Part shown: piece after piece, positions 1 to 4,724 of the stretch
How the letters are laid out: every line of letters begins with the position of its first letter
How positions within the stretch are numbered: the stretch's first letter is position 1
Origin: Chitinophaga pinensis
GTDB taxonomy: Bacteria > Bacteroidota > Bacteroidia > Chitinophagales > Chitinophagaceae
Length of the DNA stretch: 8,678 nt
NCBI GenBank assembly: GCA_945872805.1
Contig: CAMCBE010000061.1
Coordinates: forward strand, 1-8,678
Direction: 5' to 3'
Program-made: the position numbers and the translations under genes
Notes under the pieces: generated by a model
The model's database searches: none
Seen by the model: the letters and a program-made list of their open reading frames with translations, nothing else
Told to the model about the DNA's origin: nothing

Positions 1-24
1 AATGTATGCAAATTGTATGTACAT

Positions 25-61
25 AAAAAAAGCAGCTACGAGATATGTTTCGTAACTGCTT
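25..61 (-). terminator. Rho-independent terminator of the tRNA transcript
   Basis: Read on the minus strand, a 12-bp stem (arms at 50-61 and 30-41) closes an 8-base loop and runs straight into a T tract (plus-strand A run at 25-31). The single non-Watson-Crick position (55/36) is a G-U wobble in minus-strand RNA but an A-C mismatch in plus-strand RNA, so the hairpin is built for the minus direction. It lies 11 bases beyond the 3' end of the tRNA and very likely ends that transcript. Confidence 0.85.
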
Positions 62-72
62 GATTATTAACG

Positions 73-146
73 TGGGCCCACCAGGGCATGATCCTGGGAC
101 CCCCTGATTATGAGTCAGATGCTCTAACCAGCTGAGCTATAGGCCC
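73..146 (-). tRNA. tRNA with CAT anticodon (elongator Met or Ile2)
   Basis: The 74-nt minus-strand sequence folds as a full cloverleaf: a 7-bp acceptor stem (GGGCCTA with TGGGCCC, one T-G wobble), a D arm with the GG pair in its loop, an anticodon arm with loop CTCATAA, a 5-nt variable loop, a 5-bp T stem and discriminator A73. The anticodon is CAT. The 3' CCA is not encoded (bases after A73 are C, G), so it must be added by CCA-adding enzyme. The acceptor stem has no initiator-type 1-72 mismatch, so it is not fMet. Pairs C4-G69 and C5-G68 resemble those in E. coli tRNA-Ile2, whose C34 is converted to lysidine by TilS, so Ile2 is a real alternative to Met. The T loop is ATCATGC rather than the usual TTCRANY, an unusual feature treated as a finding. 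Confidence 0.93.
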
Positions 147-176
147 TAAGAACATTGCTATTCTTATATAGGACTG

Positions 177-184
177 CAAAAATA
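177..184 (-). promoter_or_regulatory. Candidate -7 promoter box for the tRNA
   Basis: Read on the minus strand the site is TATTTTTG, an exact match to the Bacteroidota primary-sigma -7 consensus TAnnTTTG. It ends 31 bases before the mature tRNA 5' end, leaving room for a short leader removed by RNase P. No clear TTTG -33 box is seen at the expected spacing, so this is a one-element prediction. Confidence 0.4.
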
Positions 185-199
185 AGGAAATATCTAATT

Positions 200-394
200 T
201 TACCCTGTATTTCTTTGAGTAGTAATTAAGTTTTCAATTAGAGATCGATTCTTCCAATTTTTAATTTGTTTTTCTCTCGTTAATGCTTCTGATTTAGTTG
301 AATATGCTTCATGATAAGCAATTGTCCAATCTTTTGCTCTGGATGTAAATCTGGCATTATCAATCTTGACATCTACTGCTTGGCATTTTTTGAT
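200..394 (-). pseudogene. GIY-YIG endonuclease fragment, N-terminal half missing
   Basis: The minus strand is open for 64 codons and ends at a TAA at 200-202. The last ~50 residues read RFTSRAKDWTIAYHEAYSTK, then SEALTREKQIKNWKNRSLIE and NLITTQ. This closely fits the C-terminal half of the small (~85-100 aa) GIY-YIG/UPF0213 nuclease family, with its FTSR..W motif, the aromatic/Tyr-His-Glu strand and the final REKxIK.WK..LIE helix. The N-terminal half with the GIY and YIG motifs and the catalytic Arg is absent. The reading frame has no ATG and hits an in-frame stop at 395-397. The bases beyond, up to and into the next gene, gave no GIY-YIG-like sequence in any minus frame. A 5' deletion is more likely than a simple frameshift. 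The remnant cannot make a functional nuclease by itself. Confidence 0.72.
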
Positions 395-395
395 T

Positions 396-403
396 TACTT
401 TTG
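396..403 (+). promoter_or_regulatory. Candidate -7 promoter box for the AllA-like gene
   Basis: TACTTTTG matches the Bacteroidota -7 consensus TAnnTTTG and lies 25 bases before the ATG at 429, giving a leader of about 15-20 nt. No TTTG -33 element stands at the usual distance. The box falls right at the broken 5' edge of the GIY-YIG remnant. Confidence 0.3.
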
Positions 404-428
404 ACCTTTATTAAAATCAACTGTTTTT

Positions 429-1082
429 ATGCAGGTCACACCTCCCGATTACCTAAATCCAAACTTACCAACCGGCTTATCCCATGTTGCTATTCCAATC
501 GTAGAAGCAACTCCCGAATCAGTTAAGGGTTATGGATGGCTAGTAGATGATCCAGCTAACTGCAAGATGGAAATTACTCGCTGGCCTGCTCAAGGTTGGA
601 GACCAGTAGATACGGATTCAGGTGATGAAGGCGGTACAACAGAGGGAACTTTTTATAGCGAATGGAAAGGGGATTTTCTCTATGGAAGTAATGAGGCTGT
701 TGGAGGGCATTATATATTAGGGTATGCAACGGATCCAGAAAAAGCTTCAGAAACAACTGCTGCTGCACCTGAAAAAATACTTTTATGGCATGCAAATTAT
801 CACCCCGATGGCGGACAACTTTTTTTTCCAATCGATAAGCGTCCTTTCTTAGTGCCAGTTGCACTTCCTGGTGATGATGTGAAACCGGAAGATTTTATTT
901 GTTTTTATTGCAAAGGCAATCAAGGTTTATATATACACGCAAATATTTGGCATGAAGGAGTTTTTGCTATCAATGGGAAACAACGTTTTCTCGATCGTCA
1001 AGGTGCAGTACACGCTCGTGTTTCGGTTGAATTTGCAAAAGAATTCAATTGCCTGTTGGAAATACCACTGACGAATCTCTAA
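429..1082 (+). CDS. Ureidoglycolate lyase (AllA)-family cupin-like protein
   Basis: A 217-residue cytoplasmic protein with no signal peptide. The C-terminal two thirds align by eye with the ureidoglycolate lyase fold. The core spans about residues 116-212, with LWHANYHPDGGQLFFPID (H121, H125), VPVALPGDD (143-150), GLYIHANIWHEGVF (H170, W174, H175) and QRFLDRQG before a final strand ending CLLEIPL. The Y-H-x-x-x-W-H element matches the E. coli AllA NYHRNVWHH region. AllA splits (S)-ureidoglycolate into glyoxylate and urea in allantoin breakdown. This protein is longer than E. coli AllA (about 160 aa), with an extra ~80-residue N-terminal part, and no allantoinase, urease or other purine-catabolism gene is nearby. 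The substrate is therefore uncertain and a different small acid or cupin substrate is possible. The ATG at 429 is the first in frame after a stop at 402-404. The stop codon abuts the stop of the next, convergent gene. Confidence 0.78.
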   Translation: MQVTPPDYLNPNLPTGLSHVAIPIVEATPESVKGYGWLVDDPANCKMEITRWPAQGWRPVDTDSGDEGGTTEGTFYSEWKGDFLYGSNEAVGGHYILGYATDPEKASETTAAAPEKILLWHANYHPDGGQLFFPIDKRPFLVPVALPGDDVKPEDFICFYCKGNQGLYIHANIWHEGVFAINGKQRFLDRQGAVHARVSVEFAKEFNCLLEIPLTNL

Positions 1083-1301
1083 TTATTTAGCAATCATCCT
1101 AATGTAGAGGGCTTCTACTTTTTTTCTAGCCCATTCTGTTTTTCGGAGAAATTTTAAACTCGATTGAATACTGGGATTGCTAGTAAAACAATTGATGGGT
1201 ATATGCATGCCAAGGTCTTCCCAACCAAAAAAATCCACGAGTTCAGTAACAATTTTCTCTAATGTTTTACCATGTAAAGGGTCGTTCGACGGCAATGACA
1301 T
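1083..1301 (-). CDS. VF530/DUF2132 family small protein
   Basis: A 72-residue protein almost entirely made of the VF530 (DUF2132) domain: NDPLHGKTLEKIVTEL, FFGWEDLGMHIPINCF, NPSIQSSLKFLRKTEWARKK and VEALYI all match the family pattern (NPLHG, GWxxLG, INCF, PSIxSSLKFLRKTxWAR). Structures of the family are small and helical and a DNA-binding role has been suggested, but the biological function is not established. I chose the ATG at 1301 because it matches the usual family start and lies behind an A-rich stretch. An upstream ATG at 1331 adds 10 low-complexity residues (MIYYYNSNKN), but it has an SD-like AAGGGA 6 bases before it, so either start is possible. It is divergent from the RluE-like gene, sharing an 87-base gap, and convergent with the AllA-like gene with no spacing. 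Confidence 0.85.
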   Translation of the reverse strand: MSLPSNDPLHGKTLEKIVTELVDFFGWEDLGMHIPINCFTSNPSIQSSLKFLRKTEWARKKVEALYIRMIAK

Positions 1302-1388
1302 ATTTTTATTTGAATTGTAATAATAAATCATTTTTTCCCTTCAGCAACATTCACAACCTTTGAGTCTATATTTAGATTGAATAGTTCC

Positions 1389-1988
1389 ATGGAAGAACAT
1401 CGTTATTTTATCTTGAATAAACCATATGATATGGTTTCTCAATTCGTAAGTACACATAAACTGGCCTTGTTGGGGGATCTTAATTTTTCATTTCCAATAG
1501 GTACCCATGCTATTGGACGGCTAGATAAAAATTCAGAAGGCTTATTATTACTTACAACTGATAAAAAAATAACTCGACTGTTGTTTCAAGGTAAAGTACC
1601 TCATGCCCGAACGTACCTATTGCAAGTAAGAAATATTATTACTGCAGATACCTTATCGTTGTTACGAACCGGTGTAACAATCCCAGTAAAAGGCGGAGTG
1701 GATTACATCACAAAGCCCTGTAATGTGGAGGAAGTGGCTGCCCCAGAAAATTTATTTTCTTCCGGATATGAACTTCATCCAAGGGTTCCCTGCTCATGGT
1801 TGAAAATCACCCTCACTGAAGGAAAATTTCATCAAGTTCGGAAAATGATGGATGCGGTTAGGCATCCGTGCAAACGATTGATTCGAATTTCCATTGAAGA
1901 GCTCACGCTCGATGGGATCAATCCAGGTGAAATCAAGGAAATTTCAAGCAATGAATTTTATGCGAAGCTGAAACTATCAGCAGTATAA
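1389..1988 (+). CDS. rluE: RluE-like 23S rRNA pseudouridine synthase
   Basis: A 199-residue enzyme of the RsuA/RluB/E/F pseudouridine synthase group without an S4 domain, which is the hallmark of RluE. Visible motifs from this start are the opening ILNKPYDMVSQF, the catalytic loop IGRLDKNSEGLLLLT with the nucleophile Asp46, KVPHARTYLLQV, and the late motif GKFHQVRKMMDAVRHPCKRLIRISI, the RluE-type form of the conserved QVRRM segment. E. coli RluE modifies U2457 of 23S rRNA at the peptidyl-transferase region; the same target here is inference from the family. Start: ATG 1389 is preferred. A TTG at 1377 would add four residues (MNSS) not needed for the fold. No Shine-Dalgarno is seen. TATATTTA at 1367-1374 resembles the -7 box with one mismatch. 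It is followed 80 bases later by the RluF-like gene, probably in one transcript. Confidence 0.88.
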   Translation: MEEHRYFILNKPYDMVSQFVSTHKLALLGDLNFSFPIGTHAIGRLDKNSEGLLLLTTDKKITRLLFQGKVPHARTYLLQVRNIITADTLSLLRTGVTIPVKGGVDYITKPCNVEEVAAPENLFSSGYELHPRVPCSWLKITLTEGKFHQVRKMMDAVRHPCKRLIRISIEELTLDGINPGEIKEISSNEFYAKLKLSAV

Positions 1989-2068
1989 TTCATTTAATCG
2001 TCCATGATGTAGTGCATGTATGCATCAATAATATAAATACGCTTGTTAGCTAACCCTTTTTTAACTTT

Positions 2069-2812
2069 ATGTCTTTTAGTACTATGGGGAAAGAAGATAA
2101 TTCAGAAGGAATTCAAATCAATAAATACATCAGCAATGCTGGCTTTTGTTCACGAAGGGAAGCCGAAAAGTTGATAGAGCAAACACGTGTTACCATTAAT
2201 GATGAACTATGTCTGTTGAGTAGTCGTGTTTATCCCGGTGATGAAGTGGCTATTGATGGCGAGAGGTTAAAAAGTAAGCAAAAGGCAATATATATTGCAC
2301 TGAATAAACCCGTTGGTGTTACCTCTACAACTGATTTGACTGATAAAAGCAATATCATCAGTTTTATGAATCACCCCAAGCGAATATTTCCAGTGGGTCG
2401 ACTTGACAAGGATTCGGAGGGATTAATTTTACTAACCAATGATGGCGATATCGTCAATAAAATTCTTCGGGCAGGGAATAATAACGAGAAGGAATACGTC
2501 GTGACGGTGGATCAGGAACTTAAGCCGGAGATGATCAGGCAAATGGGGGTTGGCGTAAAAATATTAGGTGAACGAACGAAGCCCTGTTACATAAGACAAG
2601 AGGGGGCTAGGCGATTTCGAATTATTTTGAAGCAAGGACTCAATAGGCAAATCAGACGGATGTGTGCAGAGTTTGGTTATAAAGTAAAGTCACTAAAACG
2701 TATTCGCATCATGCACATTACCTTAGGCAATTTAGCTACGGGTAAATGGCGCTATCTCAGCCCAGTTGAAATCGATCAATTGGAGAAAACACTTCTTCAT
2801 GCGAATAACTAA
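2069..2812 (+). CDS. rluF: RluF-like pseudouridine synthase with S4 domain
   Basis: A 247-residue protein with an N-terminal S4 RNA-binding domain (about 16-62: QINKYISNAGFCSRREAEKL, VTINDE, GDEVAIDGE) and a C-terminal RsuA-type catalytic domain (about 73-235). Catalytic Asp113 lies in the motif PVGRLDKDSEGLILLTNDGD, followed by NKILRAGNNNEKEYVVTV and the closing QGLNRQIRRMCAEFGY. The ILRAGNN.EKEY and KPVGVTSTTD elements are typical of RluF, which in E. coli makes pseudouridine at 23S U2604 and can also act on U35 of tRNA-Tyr. Whether the tRNA activity is kept cannot be told here. An ATG at 2084 would shorten the N-terminus by five residues without touching the S4 domain. There is no clear terminator between this gene and either neighbour, so a shared transcript with the RluE-like gene and perhaps the DUF1080 gene is plausible. 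Confidence 0.92.
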   Translation: MSFSTMGKEDNSEGIQINKYISNAGFCSRREAEKLIEQTRVTINDELCLLSSRVYPGDEVAIDGERLKSKQKAIYIALNKPVGVTSTTDLTDKSNIISFMNHPKRIFPVGRLDKDSEGLILLTNDGDIVNKILRAGNNNEKEYVVTVDQELKPEMIRQMGVGVKILGERTKPCYIRQEGARRFRIILKQGLNRQIRRMCAEFGYKVKSLKRIRIMHITLGNLATGKWRYLSPVEIDQLEKTLLHANN

Positions 2813-2864
2813 TCTTTCATTTATAATAACTAAATTGATCTCAAATCAGATAAATTAATTTCAT

Positions 2865-3830
2865 ATGAAAAAAAGTACAGATCTTATGTCAACAATAATT
2901 TTAAGAATATCATTCATGATAGTATTAGTTGTTGGAGTTGTATGCTCAACAACTGCAAAAAACTTCGCTGAAAAACCTATCGAGGGTCGTTGGGATCTTA
3001 CTGTTAATGTGGGCGATCACACGGTTCCTTCCTGGTTAGAAGTTAGACACTCAGGAATTGAAACATTAGTTGGATACTTTGTCGCTGAAGGCGGCAGTGC
3101 TCGTCCAATTTCACGTGTAAATTTCAATAATGGAAAAGTTAGTTTCAGCATTCCTCCACAATGGGAAAAAAGCGATAAGGATATGGTCTTGGAAGGAACA
3201 TTAGTGAATGATCAACTGAGTGGTACGATTGTGAGTAGTTTAGGTAAAACCTATACATTTAAAGGAGTACGTTCACCTTCATTAATTAGAACAAAGGCTC
3301 CTGTTTGGGGAAAGCCAATTACATTATTTGATGGCAAGAGTACTGCAGGTTGGCATCCATCAGGAACAACTAACCAGTGGGTTGGAGAGAATGAAGTATT
3401 AAAAAGTCCCCGTTCAGGATCTAACTTAATTACTGATCAGAAATTTGATGATTTTAAGTTGCACATCGAATTTCGTTACCCCAAAGAAAGCAATAGCGGC
3501 GTGTATTTGAGAGGCCGGTATGAAGTACAGGTGGAAGACAGTAAAGGACAAGATGCCACATCCACCTACTTTGGTGGGCTCTATGGATTTTTAACTCCAA
3601 GCGAAATGGTGGCTAAGGAAGCTGGTGAATGGCAGACCTTTGATATTACCCTTGTTGGAAGATTGGTCACCATCGAAGCAAATGGAAAGAAAATCATTTG
3701 TGAGCAAACTATACCAGGAATCACTGGTGGCGCATTGGATAGCAATGAAGGTGAGCCAGGACCAATTATGTTACAGGGTGATCATGGTCCAATTGAATAC
3801 CGGAACATCGTTATTACCCCCGCAAAATAG
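2865..3830 (+). CDS. Secreted DUF1080 / 3-keto-disaccharide hydrolase-domain protein
   Basis: A 321-residue exported protein. Residues 1-31 form a signal peptide (KK near the start, then a hydrophobic core IILRISFMIVLVVGVV). A Cys at 27 has Val before it, a poor lipobox, so I do not call it a lipoprotein. Residues ~37-136 form an extra N-terminal beta-rich domain (EGRWDLTV, PSWLEVRHSG, LVGYFVAEGGSARPI, LSGTIVSSLGKTYTFKGVR). Residues ~151-318 are the DUF1080 (PF06439) LamG-like sandwich, with ITLFDGKSTAGWH near its start, FDDFKLHIEFRYP, SNSGVYLRGRYEVQVEDS, GEWQTFDITL, VTIEANGKKI and the closing GPIMLQGDHGPIEYRNIVI. Some members hydrolyse 3-keto-glucosides or 3-keto-disaccharides; the exact substrate here is unknown. 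The start at 2865 keeps the basic n-region; ATG 2886 would remove it. The gap to the RluF-like gene is 52 bases, with no obvious promoter. A strong terminator follows. Confidence 0.9.
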   Translation: MKKSTDLMSTIILRISFMIVLVVGVVCSTTAKNFAEKPIEGRWDLTVNVGDHTVPSWLEVRHSGIETLVGYFVAEGGSARPISRVNFNNGKVSFSIPPQWEKSDKDMVLEGTLVNDQLSGTIVSSLGKTYTFKGVRSPSLIRTKAPVWGKPITLFDGKSTAGWHPSGTTNQWVGENEVLKSPRSGSNLITDQKFDDFKLHIEFRYPKESNSGVYLRGRYEVQVEDSKGQDATSTYFGGLYGFLTPSEMVAKEAGEWQTFDITLVGRLVTIEANGKKIICEQTIPGITGGALDSNEGEPGPIMLQGDHGPIEYRNIVITPAK

Positions 3831-3847
3831 ATTCATCATATATTACT

Positions 3848-3885
3848 AAAAAGAGGGATGCATGTTTATGTATCCCTCTTTTTTT
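3848..3885. terminator. Bidirectional hairpin terminator
   Basis: Arms 3852-3863 and 3868-3879 make a 12-bp stem around a GTTT loop, flanked by an A run (3848-3852) and a T run (3879-3885). It ends the DUF1080 transcript on the plus strand, and read in reverse it also lies just past the stop of the thioredoxin-like gene. The single wobble (3860/3871) is G-U in plus-strand RNA and a C-A mismatch in minus-strand RNA, so the plus direction is favoured. The thioredoxin-like gene's stop codon (3884-3886) lies partly within the T run. Confidence 0.9.
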
Positions 3886-4378
3886 ATTCAATTTTTAAAT
3901 CCTTTTTTAACTTCTCAATTGATGGATTGCCATCATAGGTAGATATTAGCTTGCCTTCTTTATCATACGTAGCTAAGAATGGGATATTGTCAATTTTAAA
4001 ATGGTCCCTCACTAAGAATGCCATCCCTTCTGTTCCGGCCACAATATTAGGATAGTCTGCTACCGGATATTCTTCCGAAAATTTCACAAGTCGATCTAAT
4101 GGAAGGTATGTGATTAGCAATACAAGTACCTCATTAAGGGATTTGGCATGTTTAAAGAGCGATTTCATGAATACTTGACAGTGATCACATTCAGGCGAAA
4201 AGTAAATTAAAGCAATCGATTTCCCTGTAGGTATTTGCTGGGTGGTAAATTTTTCTCCATTGGCTTGAGTGATATTGATTTCTGGGAACGATAATGATTG
4301 CGCATCTGTATTGAAATGCATTAGACAAATGGATAAGGTAAGTAGTAGTGTTAATATGGATTTATAATACGCAGGCAT
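3884..4378 (-). CDS. Exported thioredoxin-like (TlpA/redoxin) protein
   Basis: A 164-residue protein from the chosen start. Residues 1-26 look like a signal peptide (YYK, then ILTLLLTLSICLMHF, with a likely cut after NTDA). The rest is a thioredoxin fold: SLSFPEINITQANGEKFTTQ strand region, IALIYFSPECDHCQVF with the redox pair C64-D-H-C67, and DNIPFLATYDKEGKLI with the cis-proline P133 opposite the CxxC. The SPECDHC form is common in Bacteroidota envelope redoxins that reduce or shuffle disulfides outside the cytoplasm; the partner is unknown. The frame is open to an ATG at 4426, but that start would bury the signal peptide behind 16 polar residues and would lie upstream of the promoter-like box at 4414-4421, so 4378 is preferred. 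It is convergent with the DUF1080 gene, with a shared terminator. Confidence 0.85.
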   Translation of the reverse strand: MPAYYKSILTLLLTLSICLMHFNTDAQSLSFPEINITQANGEKFTTQQIPTGKSIALIYFSPECDHCQVFMKSLFKHAKSLNEVLVLLITYLPLDRLVKFSEEYPVADYPNIVAGTEGMAFLVRDHFKIDNIPFLATYDKEGKLISTYDGNPSIEKLKKDLKIE

Positions 4379-4413
4379 TTGATCTGATTTATTATGTGTA
4401 GTAATTTGTTGGT

Positions 4414-4421
4414 CAAATATA
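4414..4421 (-). promoter_or_regulatory. Candidate -7 promoter box for the thioredoxin-like gene
   Basis: Read on the minus strand this is TATATTTG, an exact TAnnTTTG match, ending 35 bases before the ATG at 4378. It would give a leader of about 30 nt and argues against the longer start at 4426. No convincing -33 TTTG partner is seen. Confidence 0.42.
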
Positions 4422-4646
4422 AACATTAGGCTAGATAACGATGAGCTCTGATGTATTTGTTATGGCGATTATTAAGCCGTAAATGGTCGAAGCAATCTTA
4501 TTTTTTCTATACGCGCTGTTTAATACTTCATTAATTTTTATCCAATTTTGCATCTTGACTTGTCATTTATAGCGAATAAAAATAAAAATAAACATATCTT
4601 TAAATCAATAAAAAATACCAAATAAATAGTTCGCTTTTGTTGGAGA

Positions 4647-4662
4647 TATTGTTTTAACAATA
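4647..4662. repeat. Perfect 7-bp inverted repeat, possible operator
   Basis: TATTGTT, a TT spacer, then AACAATA: a perfect dyad of 16 bases that ends 62 bases before the ATG at 4725. It sits where a repressor or activator of the lipoprotein operon could bind. In AT-rich sequence such dyads arise by chance, and no regulator gene is in the window, so this is only a candidate. Confidence 0.3.
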
Positions 4663-4724
4663 CAAACCAACTGTTTTCTAAATTTCAATGCATGCCTTAC
4701 AAGAAGTATTCAAACGTTTTATTT

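Larger units (their letters stand above)
4379..4724. other. AT-rich divergent intergenic region
   Basis: 346 bases separate the divergent thioredoxin-like and VCBS lipoprotein genes. It contains the -7 box for the minus-strand gene, A-rich runs around 4576-4623 (short AAATA-type units), a TTTG at 4636-4639 that could serve as a -33 element, and a perfect 7-bp inverted repeat at 4647-4662. I find no exact TAnnTTTG on the plus strand at the right distance from the TTTG, no RNA gene and no credible small ORF. The regulatory region of the tandem lipoprotein operon should be here. Confidence 0.6.

Noticed and set aside
311..526. Plus-strand 71-codon ORF over the GIY-YIG remnant and the start of the AllA-like gene
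   Set aside because: It has no recognisable domain and overlaps the conserved antisense GIY-YIG codons and the better supported gene at 429.
574..864. Minus-strand 96-codon ORF inside the AllA-like gene
   Set aside because: Antisense shadow of a conserved coding region, with no family resemblance.
1359..1374. TTTG followed by TATATTTA as a full promoter for the RluE-like gene
   Set aside because: The two elements are only about 4 bases apart, far below the usual -33/-7 spacing, and the second has a mismatch; kept only as a weak remark.
2014..2025. TGCATGTATGCA dyad between the two pseudouridine synthase genes
   Set aside because: Arms are only 5 bp and there is no T tract after it, so it is neither a terminator nor a convincing operator.
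2045..2054. Perfect 10-bp palindrome GTTAGCTAAC upstream of the RluF-like gene
   Set aside because: Palindromes of this length are expected several times by chance in a window of this size. It has no loop for a hairpin and no matching copy was noticed elsewhere.
4441..4482. Tiny ORF (13 codons, starting MSSDVF) in the spacer before the lipoproteins
   Set aside because: Too short, no ribosome binding site, no leader-peptide signature and no attenuator hairpin beside it.
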